Source of the DNA: Massilia sp. YIM B02769
GTDB taxonomy: Bacteria; Pseudomonadota; Gammaproteobacteria; Burkholderiales; Burkholderiaceae_D
Reading direction: 5' to 3'
Length of the DNA: 64,000 bases
NCBI RefSeq assembly: GCF_030411995.1
Contig: NZ_JASNRC010000001.1
Span: 62,001-126,000, forward strand
In this document: positions 1-8,253 of the stretch, piece by piece
Layout: the number at the start of each line of letters is the position of its first letter
How positions within the stretch are numbered: the stretch's first letter is position 1
Translations under genes and position numbers: made by a program
The notes under the pieces: model-generated
What the model was told of the DNA's origin: nothing
The model's database searches: none
What the model saw: only the letters and a program-made list of their open reading frames with translations

Positions 1-1061
1 ATGCTGGCCACGCCTGCCAGGGCGATCGGGCCCTGGGCGCCGGCGGCGCTGAACACGAACGGGAACAGCAGCGACAGGCCGAGGCCGGCGACCGCGAAGC
101 CACCCAGTGCGACGTGGGCGCTCGGCGCCAGCACCGCGAAGAAGAGGCCCATCGCCGAGATGCAGGCACCGACGGTCACCAGGCGCTGGGCGCCGAAGCG
201 GGTCTTCAGTTTGTCGCCCACCAGGCGCGAGGCCAGCATCATGACCGAGAAGCACGACAGGGCCAGCGGCGCCAGGCCGTCGGTGGCGTGGAAGTGTTCT
301 TTCAGGAACACGCCGCTCCAGTCGGCGATCGAGCCCTCCGACATCGAACCCAGGAAACCGAGCAGGCCCAGCAGTGCCATCGGACCACGCGGCAGGGCGA
401 ACTTCTTCTTCTCGACTTGCTCGGCTTCGTCGGCGATATCCATCACCTGGTAAGCAGCCCACAGCACAGCGGCCATCGGACCGGCAACCATCATGAAGTG
501 AATCGCAGGGGCGACTTTCATGCCGGCCATCACGCTACCCAGGGTGGCGCCAACCAGGCCGCCGGCGCAGGCCAGGCCGTGCAGCAGCGACATTTCCGAT
601 TTGCCGGTCGCCTTTTCGCGCTTGCTGGCGGCGGCGTTCATGGCCACGTCGTAGGTGCTGGCGGTGATGCCCAGCATCAGGACGGCGCCCATCACGCTGG
701 CAACAGTCGGGGCGATACCGATCGCCACCAGCACGGCCAGCAGGGCCAGGCCCGAGTACAGCATGGTCTTGCGCGCGCCGACACGGCGCATCAGGAAGGA
801 CGAGACCGGGAACGACAGCAGCGCGCCGATGCCGCCGCACAGCAGGACCATCGACAGGGCCGAGTGCGAGATGTTCAGGCGGGCGGCCATGGCCGGGATA
901 CGGCCGGCCCACGAACCCATGATCACGCCGAAAATGGCGAACATCACCGGCAGCGACAGGTTCTGGATGCGGGCGAAGACTTTGCTGCGGCGCGACGCGA
1001 GGGCGCCAAGGGCTGCAGGTGCGGTGATCGAGGTGTCGACGGCTGGAACAGTAGTTTGCAT
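1..1061 (-). CDS. MFS transporter (C-terminus cut by window edge)
   Basis: About 353 codons are visible, reading leftward from an ATG at 1061; the stop lies outside the window. The translation begins MQTTVPAVDTS and soon enters alternating hydrophobic segments typical of a 12-helix major facilitator. An RRVGARK stretch resembles the cytoplasmic basic loop between helices 2 and 3, and a second-half equivalent (SRLVGDKLKTRFGAQR) marks the internal duplication of the fold. The family is inner-membrane secondary transport or drug/sugar efflux. The substrate cannot be read from the sequence. It is alone in its direction; the next minus-strand gene upstream is separated by terminators. Confidence 0.85.
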   Translation of the reverse strand, partial: MQTTVPAVDTSITAPAALGALASRRSKVFARIQNLSLPVMFAIFGVIMGSWAGRIPAMAARLNISHSALSMVLLCGGIGALLSFPVSSFLMRRVGARKTMLYSGLALLAVLVAIGIAPTVASVMGAVLMLGITASTYDVAMNAAASKREKATGKSEMSLLHGLACAGGLVGATLGSVMAGMKVAPAIHFMMVAGPMAAVLWAAYQVMDIADEAEQVEKKKFALPRGPMALLGLLGFLGSMSEGSIADWSGVFLKEHFHATDGLAPLALSCFSVMMLASRLVGDKLKTRFGAQRLVTVGACISAMGLFFAVLAPSAHVALGGFAVAGLGLSLLFPFVFSAAGAQGPIALAGVAS

Positions 1062-1193
1062 TTGGTATGAATCTAGTTGTAAGAGCCTGTGGCTACAGGA
1101 GTTTCTTAAGAGTCCGATCCAATCGGAAAGTTTCCGCCTGGAAGAATTTTTTTCAGCTGCTCTGCCATTCATAAAAGCTTGCTAACTGGGGCA

Positions 1194-1226
1194 GAAAAAA
1201 CAAACGCCAACCGAAAAAGTTGGCGT
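1194..1226 (-). terminator. Rho-independent terminator-like hairpin upstream of MFS gene
   Basis: Perfect 8-bp stem acgccaac (1204-1211) with gttggcgt (1219-1226). On the minus strand the stem is followed by a T-rich run. It lies about 130 bp upstream of the MFS start on the same strand, so it is either a leader attenuator or the end of a small minus-strand transcript. Confidence 0.55.
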
Positions 1227-1457
1227 CAGGAAGCTGATGGGAGGCAATTCTACGGAAATCAACGCGCTTTTTCATTTTCCACGCGGAAAAAATTTATGCG
1301 CGTTGCGTGGTGTTCACAGTCAACTTTTTAACTGTTAACAGAGGCATACGAGGTGTGAATCGTCTTGCATGTCGGCAAGCTATTTTTGGTCACCGGAGTG
1401 TAAGAGAGTGTGACGAAGGCTTGCATAAATCAGGACACATTGTTCTTTTTTGCGGGC

Positions 1458-1483
1458 AAAAAAAAGCCGGATACAGGTCCGGC
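1458..1483 (-). terminator. Terminator of the DUF3861 gene
   Basis: Stem gccgga (1466-1471) and tccggc (1478-1483) with a 6-nt loop. On the minus strand it is followed by eight T residues (1465-1458). It sits 34 bp after the stop codon at 1517. Confidence 0.75.
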
Positions 1484-1516
1484 CGCTGCTGATTTTGTTG
1501 CAGAGCAGCAGATGAG

Positions 1517-1840
1517 CTAACCGGGCTGTCCGGTATTACCCGCTTCGTTGGCTACACGCATCTGCGCCTTGAAGGCCGAGATGTACTCGCGGTAGGCGGC
1601 GGCGATCGGTGCGAACAGCGGATCATCGCGGTGCGCCAGCATGACTTCGCTGAACAGCTTCATGCCCAGCGCCAGCGCGGCAGCCTCGTCATGCTCGAAG
1701 CGTCCGGCGCCGCGTACCCGGGCGATGATCTCGAAGATGTCGTCGTGGTTGCCGACTTCGAACGACAGCGGCGCCGGCGGATCGGCTTCCTTCTTGCCAC
1801 CCGTGTATTCGAGGGTGATGCGGAAATTGTGGGCACTCAT
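1517..1840 (-). CDS. DUF3861 domain protein
   Basis: A 107-residue cytoplasmic protein starting MSAHNFRITLEYTGGKK. The beginning, the FEVGNHDDIFEII segment, and the central acidic and hydrophobic pattern match the small DUF3861 family, whose function is unknown. The ATG at 1840 is chosen because AGGAAGGAG lies at ideal spacing upstream; the longer open frame to 3061 is only the antisense shadow of the next gene. It ends with TAG and its own terminator, so it is a monocistronic unit, divergent from the LprI-like gene. Confidence 0.75.
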   Translation of the reverse strand: MSAHNFRITLEYTGGKKEADPPAPLSFEVGNHDDIFEIIARVRGAGRFEHDEAAALALGMKLFSEVMLAHRDDPLFAPIAAAYREYISAFKAQMRVANEAGNTGQPG

Positions 1841-2005
1841 CAATACTCCTTCCTGGTCCGTATGCAAACGGTCATCATGCCGCAGCCACGACGCGCAGCG
1901 CGCTCCGCATCGGCCATCCTGGCCATCTTGCGCCACATCACCACTCGTCCAGGTCGCTCGCGGTAGCGTTGAAGCTTCCGACTGGAAATTTTTGAGGAGA
2001 ATGCG

Positions 2006-3037
2006 ATGACGCAAGCACACTGGTCGTGGTGGCTGGCACTGCTCCTGGCCGCCGGCAGCGCCGCCGCCGCGCCTTATCCGAATGTGTATGGCGCGCCGCC
2101 CGAAGTCATGCGCGGCAGCGACTGGTACCGCCAGTGCCTGCGCGTGCGCGACGAAAAGCCGCGCCAGCCGCCGCCGGCCAGGGCCGAATCCGCCCGCTGC
2201 GATGCCTCGACTCTGTATTACGATACCCTCCACGCTGCGGATGCGCGCGAGGCCGACTGGCGCCGCGTGCATGCCTGCGCGGTGCGCACGAACGCGCATG
2301 GCGTGCTGATGATGCTGTACGCGAACGGCCACGGCGTCATGCCGCAGCTGGCCCTGGCCACGCGCCACGCCTGCAGCATCCAGAGCCCGGTGAACGAAAT
2401 GAAGGGCCGGGTCCAGCACCTGCGGCGCGTGGCTGCGAACGGGGAGCCGGGGCCGGTCGACGTCTGCGACGACGTGGTCAGCGCCGAGATGCGCGGCCAG
2501 TGCGGCGCGGTGCGCGAGCGCCAGCGCGACAAACAGCGCACCGCCCAGTTGGCCACCCTGTCGCGCGGCTGGAGCGAAAAGGAGCAGCTGGGGCTGGAGA
2601 TGGCGAGCAAGGCGGCGCACTATTTCGCCCAGCACCGCGTCGATTACGAAACCGACAAAGGCAGCGGCGCTGCGCGCTCGCTGCAGCCGGACACCCAGGC
2701 CGCCGAACTCGATACCTTTGCTGCCGACGTGCTGGACTTCGAAGCCGGCCGCGTGCCGCGTTTCTCGGAAGCGGAATTCGCCAGCCTCGAGAAAAAGATG
2801 GAGGCGACCTACCGCCAGTTCATGCTGAACCGCCCGGTGAGCGACTCGTATCTTGGCTCGATCCGCAAGACCGGCGTCGAAAAGACCCAGCGCGCCTGGC
2901 TCGCCTACCGCGATGCGATGGAACTGTTTGGCGCGATCCGCTATCCGCAGGTACCGGCTTCCGGCGTACGCGCCCTGCTCACCGCGCGCCGCATCAGGCA
3001 GCTGACGGAGCTCGACAACGCCGCAGCCGGACGGTGA
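2006..3037 (+). CDS. Secreted lysozyme-inhibitor LprI-like (DUF1311) protein
   Basis: 343 residues. The first about 22 residues (hydrophobic core WWLALLLAAGS, then AAAA-PYPN) form a Sec signal peptide, so the protein is periplasmic or secreted. Residues about 265-315 (LEKKMEATYRQFML, then QRAWLAYRDA) match the LprI N-terminal/DUF1311 pattern, in which a helical repeat ends in QxxWxxxRd. Some family members inhibit lysozyme; whether this one does is unproven. The preceding about 240 residues are not recognised. The start has the RBS GAGGAGA. A palindromic repeat follows 6 bp after the TGA stop. Confidence 0.7.
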   Translation: MTQAHWSWWLALLLAAGSAAAAPYPNVYGAPPEVMRGSDWYRQCLRVRDEKPRQPPPARAESARCDASTLYYDTLHAADAREADWRRVHACAVRTNAHGVLMMLYANGHGVMPQLALATRHACSIQSPVNEMKGRVQHLRRVAANGEPGPVDVCDDVVSAEMRGQCGAVRERQRDKQRTAQLATLSRGWSEKEQLGLEMASKAAHYFAQHRVDYETDKGSGAARSLQPDTQAAELDTFAADVLDFEAGRVPRFSEAEFASLEKKMEATYRQFMLNRPVSDSYLGSIRKTGVEKTQRAWLAYRDAMELFGAIRYPQVPASGVRALLTARRIRQLTELDNAAAGR

Positions 3038-3042
3038 TGCAC

Positions 3043-3066
3043 GTAGGGTGGACGGCTCCACCCTGC
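3043..3066 (+). repeat. REP-like palindrome (GTAG-foot family)
   Basis: Begins gtagggtgga, 4-nt loop, then tccaccctgc. It is a short member of the repeat family found throughout the window and sits just downstream of the LprI-like gene. Confidence 0.65.
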
Positions 3067-3127
3067 ATGCGGCATGTCAGCAATGCATGCGCCGTCCACG
3101 CGTCCAACCCACGCCCGCACCTACGCG

Positions 3128-5089
3128 TCACGCCTCCAACCTGAACAACGCCTGCGCATCTTCCGGCAGCGCCCCGCTGCTCAGCATCACCAGCCGATGA
3201 CTGGCCCGCGTCATCGCCATGTACAGCTTGCGCGCATCCGCCTCGTTTTCAGGCGCGCCATCGAACAGCAGGTCTTCCATCCCCAGCAAGAACACCACCG
3301 CCCCTTCCAGCCCGGTGGCGGTTTCCAGGTTCGCCAGGCGCAGGTAGTCGGGTCCATAGCCACGCGGCGGCTGCTTCTTGTCCTTGTTCAGCCACCAGAT
3401 GCGATCTTCTCCCAGCGCGCGGCACAGGCGTTCGTAGAGCAGCTTCTTCGGCGTGCCGGCGCCATAGATGACCAGGAAGCTCGACAAGGGCAGTGCATGG
3501 CGTTCGGCCAGCGCCACGATCTCGTTCACGGCGCGGTCGACCGCGTCCTGGGGCGAGGCCACGCGCAGCAGGATCGGCGGCGCGCCCTGCTCCATGCCGT
3601 CGAAGTCCGGCGCCAGGTAGTGTTCGGGATCGTCCTGCACCGAGCGGTTGAGCAAAGTGCCGGCCGTGTACAGGATGGCCTGCGTGGTGCGGTAGGAGCG
3701 CAGCAGCTTCTTGGTGCGGCCGGCCACGTCCAGTCCGGCGTTGCGCCAGCTGAGGCGGCTCTTCATGAAGCCCTGGTTCGGATCGGCGCACAGGAACAGG
3801 CGGCCTTGCGGACGCAGGGCCAGCTTCACGGTGTGGAACCAGGACGGCGCGAAGAACTGGGCTTCGTCGACCAGGATGTGTTCGTAGCGTTCCAGTAGCG
3901 CATGCTCGGGCGCGCGGCAGATATCGCTGGCCACCATGCTCCACATGCGCAGGCCCTGCTCCTGCAGCGCGGCGCTGACCGCCGCGAACAGCTGCCAGAC
4001 CTCGCTGCGCTCTTTCGCCCGCAGTGCGAAGCCGCGGCCGGCGCGGCTGGTGTCCATGTATTCGGCTTCGCTGGCCACCAGCATCTCGTTGAGGAAGTCG
4101 AACTCTTCGATCAGCTGGGCTTCGTTCAGTTTCAGCTCCGGCCAGCTTGTACGCAGGCGGCGTATGAGTTGCGGCAGATGCGCCGGGTCGGACGGCATGG
4201 CCAGCGGCGCGCGGTACAGGCGGCGCCACTGGCGGTGGGCCCAGCTCGCATAGGTCGTGATCTCCAGGTTGCGCGGCAGGCGGCCGTGTGCACGGTGCAG
4301 GCGTTCGCGGATATCGGCCACGATCGGCGTGTTGTGGATCAGGATCAGCACCCGTTCGCGCGGATGCAGGCGCGCCAGCAGCAGCGCGCGGCTGAGCGCA
4401 ATCAGGGTCTTGCCGCTGCCGGCCACGCCGTTCACCAGTCGCACGGCGAAATCGGTGGCGGCGGCGGCCTGCTCGTCGGGCAGGGCCAGCTCATGGTCGA
4501 GATCCAGATCGAGCTTCGAGGCCCATTCCTGCTGGGCGTCGAGGAAGAGACTCGCCTGGTTGTTGCGCAGGAAGCGGCGCCGCGCCACCGAAGCCAGCGG
4601 GATCGCGGACTCGGGGAAGAAACGGGTGCGCAGGTCCTCGTCCTCTTCGGGCGATACCGGCCGCTGCAAGGCTGCCAGCCCTTCCGCGCCGCCTTCCGTG
4701 AAACGCTCGCGCGACAGCAGGAACAGGGCCGGCTGTTCGCCCAATTGGTGTGCGAGTACGCGGGCCTCGTCCTCGCTGCAGGCCCACAGCAGGACCAGCA
4801 AGGGCAGTTGCGGCGGCAGTTGCGCGCGCCAGGCCGCCAGCTGGGCATCGAAGGCGGCGCGGGTGTCGTTTGCGAACAGCTGGGCGCCGTCGAGGGCGTC
4901 GAAGGACATGTCGACCACGGCCAGCGCCAGCCAGCCGCGCTCGGGATGCGCGATGAAGAGCTCGGGCGCGTTGGCCTCTTCGCGCAGCGGCTTGCGCACC
5001 ACGCTCGCCTCGTCCAGTGTGTTCAGCACACGCTTGATCTGTAATTGACGGCCGCTGGCGCGCGTCCATTCGGGGATGAAAAGCGCCAT
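3128..5089 (-). CDS. Superfamily 1 (UvrD-like) helicase, second gene of a helicase pair
   Basis: 653 residues, MALFIPEWTRAS. Residues 221-228 GVAGSGKT are Walker A, VDEAQFF is motif II, and YMAMTRASHRLVML near the C-terminus is motif VI, so this is an SF1A ATP-dependent DNA helicase. Residues 1-200 are unusual: LFIAHPERGWLALAVVD resembles the core of NERD/PD-(D/E)xK nuclease-related domains, but the catalytic ExK position reads VVD, so any nuclease looks degenerate (inference). The ATG at 5089 lies 2 nt after the stop of the upstream helicase, indicating translational coupling. The role is unknown; repair or defence is possible. Confidence 0.8.
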   Translation of the reverse strand: MALFIPEWTRASGRQLQIKRVLNTLDEASVVRKPLREEANAPELFIAHPERGWLALAVVDMSFDALDGAQLFANDTRAAFDAQLAAWRAQLPPQLPLLVLLWACSEDEARVLAHQLGEQPALFLLSRERFTEGGAEGLAALQRPVSPEEDEDLRTRFFPESAIPLASVARRRFLRNNQASLFLDAQQEWASKLDLDLDHELALPDEQAAAATDFAVRLVNGVAGSGKTLIALSRALLLARLHPRERVLILIHNTPIVADIRERLHRAHGRLPRNLEITTYASWAHRQWRRLYRAPLAMPSDPAHLPQLIRRLRTSWPELKLNEAQLIEEFDFLNEMLVASEAEYMDTSRAGRGFALRAKERSEVWQLFAAVSAALQEQGLRMWSMVASDICRAPEHALLERYEHILVDEAQFFAPSWFHTVKLALRPQGRLFLCADPNQGFMKSRLSWRNAGLDVAGRTKKLLRSYRTTQAILYTAGTLLNRSVQDDPEHYLAPDFDGMEQGAPPILLRVASPQDAVDRAVNEIVALAERHALPLSSFLVIYGAGTPKKLLYERLCRALGEDRIWWLNKDKKQPPRGYGPDYLRLANLETATGLEGAVVFLLGMEDLLFDGAPENEADARKLYMAMTRASHRLVMLSSGALPEDAQALFRLEA

Positions 5090-5091
5090 CG

Positions 5092-6906
5092 TTACAGCTC
5101 GATGCGGCGCGCCTGCGCCAGCAGGCTGCGGTACAGTGCCAGCCAGCGCGCCATCTCGTCGTCGACGGCCTGGAATTCGGGCGGCAGCTCGGGGCCGATG
5201 ATCACCAGCTTGGTCATGGCGCGCGTCACCGAGACGTTCAGGCGCTCGGGCTGGAAGAAGAAACCGGCGATCGCCGCCAGGAAGCGCAAATTGCCGGTGG
5301 CGAGCGACAAAATCACCAGCTCGCGTTCCTGGCCCTGCATGCGTTCGACGGTGTCGGCGACGATTCCCTGCGCCGTGTGCCAGCCGAGGCGTTCGGCCAG
5401 GGCGCGCCGGATCGTGCGGCCCTGGGCGCGGAACGGCGTAACCACGCCGATCTCGTGCGGCGCGAGTCCTCCCGCGATGGCGGCGGCGCACAGGGACGCC
5501 ACCCGTTCGGCATCCTGGAGATTGCGGCTGCGCGCCGTCGGGTCCGTGGTCGGGATGAAGACGGCGCTGGCCGGGTCGCGCAGCACCGCATCGAAGGGTT
5601 CGAGATCGGGGTCCTGTGCCGGGCTATCCTGCAGCACCAGCTTGCGCTCGCGGTTCGGTCCGGCCGGGCGCAGGCGGCCGTCGTAGAAGGATTTGCTGGG
5701 CCAGGCCGCCAGCTCCGCATTCAGGCGGTAGGTATCGGTCAGCATCACGCTGTCGACATTGTGCGCGGTGAGCTTGGCGAAGATCGAGCCCGGGATATCT
5801 TCCAGCACCGAGCGCGCCAGCAGCACCGGCGGCAGCTGCTTCTGGTCGCCGATGAAGACGAAGCGCGCGCCGCGCCGCATCGCCATCAGCGCCAGCGGCA
5901 GGGTCACCTGGCTGGCCTCGTCGAAGATCACGGTGTCGAACTCGCAGTTTTCCAGGCGGTAGGTGCAGGTGGCGAAGGGCGTGGCGCCGACCACGTAGCC
6001 GCCTTCGGGCCGGCCATGCCATTCGGCGAAGCTGTCGGCGCCGCTGACGCCCTCCAGGCCCAGCGCCTGGGTGCCGCGCCCGATCTTCGCCACCTTGACG
6101 CCTTGCGCCGCGATCCGGTTCAGCGCATTGTTGATCGCCATGTGGGTGTGCGAGGTGACCAGCACGCGCTCGCCGCGCTCGACCAGCAGGCGCGCCGCCA
6201 GCGCCAGCACGCGCGTCTTGCCGGTGCCGGGCGGCCCCTGGATGCAGGCCACCTGCTCGGCGGCCAGGATCTTGCCGACCGCCTCGGCCTGCGGCCCGTT
6301 CAGGCCCGCAGCCAGGGCGACGGCTTCGGCTTCCTCGAAGTCGCGCGGATCGAAGTCTTCCTTGAAACGCCCGTCGAGCAGCGGCATCAGCGTGTAGTGG
6401 GCGCGCGAGGGCGGCATGGTCTGGCCGATATCGTCCAGCACCTCGTCGTAGTACTTCGAGAGGTCGTAGTCGTCGGGGTCGGCATAGCAGGGCTGGTCGC
6501 CGACCGCCTTCACCACGGCGGCGGCCTGGCGCACGCGCAGCAGCCAGCGGTCCTCGTCCTCTGCCTCGAAGGCCGCTTCGCGCGCGATGAGGGAGGTGAG
6601 CGGCGAGCCGCCGTGCAGGCAGACCAGGTCGCCCTCGCGAAAGCGCGAGTCGCTGCCGTCGTGGTACGCCCAGACGGTGCCGCTCTCCGGGCCGTTTTCC
6701 AGGCGCAGGAAGCGCTGGCTCATGCCCTTGGCCAGGCGGTCGGCCAATGGCTGGCGCCAGACCTCGAACAGCTTTTCCTGGGCCGCCTCGCGCTCGGCCC
6801 GGACGAAGGCGCGCAGGCCGTCGAGCAGGCGCGCGTACCGGTGCGACCGCTGGCGTGCACGTTCGGCTGCGGCTGCGGCTGCGGCTTTGTCTATAGGCTG
6901 GGTCAT
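5092..6906 (-). CDS. SF1B AAA_11/AAA_12 (Dna2/SMUBP2-like) helicase
   Basis: 604 residues from the ATG at 6906 (MTQPIDKAAAA). Motifs in order: Walker A GPPGTGKT at 224-231, DEAS at 329-332, GDQKQLPPV, then VVTPFRAQ, VERMQGQE and NVSVTRAM, the standard order of Upf1-like SF1B helicases that move 5' to 3' on DNA or RNA. The first 200 residues carry a charged helix and a beta-rich region fitting the 1B/stalk part of this group. The RBS is weak; the frame is open to 7074, but the added residues are poor. It forms a two-gene unit with the following SF1A helicase. Confidence 0.82.
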   Translation of the reverse strand: MTQPIDKAAAAAAAERARQRSHRYARLLDGLRAFVRAEREAAQEKLFEVWRQPLADRLAKGMSQRFLRLENGPESGTVWAYHDGSDSRFREGDLVCLHGGSPLTSLIAREAAFEAEDEDRWLLRVRQAAAVVKAVGDQPCYADPDDYDLSKYYDEVLDDIGQTMPPSRAHYTLMPLLDGRFKEDFDPRDFEEAEAVALAAGLNGPQAEAVGKILAAEQVACIQGPPGTGKTRVLALAARLLVERGERVLVTSHTHMAINNALNRIAAQGVKVAKIGRGTQALGLEGVSGADSFAEWHGRPEGGYVVGATPFATCTYRLENCEFDTVIFDEASQVTLPLALMAMRRGARFVFIGDQKQLPPVLLARSVLEDIPGSIFAKLTAHNVDSVMLTDTYRLNAELAAWPSKSFYDGRLRPAGPNRERKLVLQDSPAQDPDLEPFDAVLRDPASAVFIPTTDPTARSRNLQDAERVASLCAAAIAGGLAPHEIGVVTPFRAQGRTIRRALAERLGWHTAQGIVADTVERMQGQERELVILSLATGNLRFLAAIAGFFFQPERLNVSVTRAMTKLVIIGPELPPEFQAVDDEMARWLALYRSLLAQARRIEL

Positions 6907-7051
6907 GGCTGGCTTTGCGGTGAAGCATGGCTTATAAGACGCCAGGGCGCGCGCCGTCAAGCGTGGGCGGCCGATACGGCTGGGAAGGCGGCGCCAGCGT
7001 GGTTTTCCTGCACGATGTAGGATGGTGTTTTTGCTACCACCGGACCACACC

Positions 7052-7600
7052 ATGAGCGCCAACCTGTACGACATTCCCCTGCGCCGCCTCGAAGGCCAGC
7101 CCGCTTCGCTCGACGCTTACCGCGGCAAGGTCATGCTGATCGTGAACGTCGCCTCGCAATGCGGCCTGACGCCGCAGTACACCGGGCTGGAAAAACTGTT
7201 CGAGCAATACGAAGACCGTGGCCTGGTCGTGCTCGGCTTCCCGTGCAACGACTTCGGTGCCCAGGAACCGGGCAGCGAAGCCGAGATCGCGGACTTTTGC
7301 CAGCGCAACTACGGCGTGCGCTTCCCGATGTTCGAGAAGGTCGAGGTCAACCGCGAAGGACGCCACCCGCTGTACCGCGAACTGATCGCCGAGCAGCCGC
7401 AGGCGCAGCAGGCGGCAGGCAGCCAGTTCGGCGAGAAGCTTGCCCAGCATGGCCTGAGCCCGAAGAACCCGACCGACGTGATGTGGAATTTCGAGAAGTT
7501 TTTGGTCGGCCGCGATGGTAAAGTGATTGGCCGCTTCGCGCCGGACATGAAACCGGACGATCCGGCACTGGTAGCCGCAATCGAGGCTGCGCTGGCGTAA
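7052..7600 (+). CDS. Glutathione peroxidase
   Basis: 182 residues. NVASQCGLTPQY carries the peroxidatic cysteine in the GPx signature, GFPCNDFGAQEP is the second signature, and WNFEKFLVGRDG the third, containing the Trp/Asn of the catalytic tetrad. It reduces hydrogen peroxide and organic hydroperoxides; bacterial enzymes with Cys instead of selenocysteine often use thioredoxin. No signal peptide, so cytoplasmic. The ATG at 7052 is chosen over an upstream in-frame start at 7022 because family members begin about ten residues before the YxxP motif. Length is normal. Confidence 0.93.
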   Translation: MSANLYDIPLRRLEGQPASLDAYRGKVMLIVNVASQCGLTPQYTGLEKLFEQYEDRGLVVLGFPCNDFGAQEPGSEAEIADFCQRNYGVRFPMFEKVEVNREGRHPLYRELIAEQPQAQQAAGSQFGEKLAQHGLSPKNPTDVMWNFEKFLVGRDGKVIGRFAPDMKPDDPALVAAIEAALA

Positions 7601-7712
7601 TCGCACCGGGTTCGACGTGCCGGTTCGACATACGTCAGGCGGGGCGCAAGTCCCTGGATTTTTTGCTTGTCGATGAGGTCTCAACAGCACCTTTCACACG
7701 AGGAGAAATGTC

Positions 7713-8072
7713 ATGGCGTATGTCGATGGTTTCGTGATTCCTGTTCCAAAAAACAAGCTGGATGCCTACCTGGAGATGGCGCGCAGCGCGGCCGCCATCT
7801 GGCGCGACCATGGCGCCATCGAGTTCCGCGAGTGCGTGTCGGACGACGTCAAGCCCGGCCAGCTGACCTCCTTCCCGCAAAGCGTGAACCTGAAGGACGA
7901 TGAGCTCGTCATCTTCTCCTGGATCGTCTATCCCTCGCGCGCGGTGCGCGACGCCGCCAACGACAAGGTCATGAACGATCCGCGCATGGCCGAATACATG
8001 AAGCCCGAAAACATGCCCTTCGATGGCAAGCGCATGATCTATGGCGGTTTCGAGATGCGGGTCGATCAATAA
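7713..8072 (+). CDS. DUF1428 family protein
   Basis: 119 residues, MAYVDGFVIPVPKNKL. The start, the FSWIVYPSR segment and the ending (FDGKRMIYGGFE) match DUF1428, a small ferredoxin-fold (dimeric alpha-beta barrel) family of unknown activity. The RBS is GAGGAGAAATG at good spacing. It stands alone; a large palindromic element begins 9 bp after its stop. Confidence 0.88.
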   Translation: MAYVDGFVIPVPKNKLDAYLEMARSAAAIWRDHGAIEFRECVSDDVKPGQLTSFPQSVNLKDDELVIFSWIVYPSRAVRDAANDKVMNDPRMAEYMKPENMPFDGKRMIYGGFEMRVDQ

Positions 8073-8080
8073 CGGCCGCT

Positions 8081-8122
8081 TGGCTCAACAATTGTTGAAT
8101 CATAAAAACAATTGTTGAGCCA
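8081..8122. repeat. 14-bp inverted repeat built from two CAACAATTGTTG-like palindromes
   Basis: tggctcaacaattg (8081-8094) and caattgttgagcca (8109-8122) are perfectly complementary with a 14-nt spacer. Each arm region also contains its own palindrome, AACAATTGTT, with centres at about 8091.5 and 8111.5, exactly 20 bp (two helical turns) apart. There is no T tract, so an operator is likelier than a terminator. It lies between the DUF1428 gene and the universal stress operon. Confidence 0.6.
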
Positions 8123-8253
8123 TCTTGCGTGTCTTGCCCCCGATAAGCCATTGCCAAGTCAACAATCCTTTCACGAGGCTAACGCGTTGCCGCAATCCAT
8201 GTAAAACCAGTACAGTGACAAGGGTTTAACACCAGTCCTGTGCGGAGGTTTGC

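Larger units (their letters stand above)
1062..1516. other. Intergenic region with two minus-strand terminator hairpins
   Basis: 455 bp without a convincing gene, clearly more AT-rich than its surroundings. It holds the terminator of the DUF3861 gene (1458-1483), a second terminator-like hairpin (1194-1226) in front of the MFS gene, and a small hairpin (ttttcc 1275-1280 with ggaaaa 1285-1290). The short plus-strand reading frame here has no family features and no ribosome binding site. Confidence 0.6.

Noticed and set aside
1307-1492. 61-residue plus-strand frame in the first intergenic region
   Set aside because: No RBS, unusual composition and it runs through a terminator hairpin.
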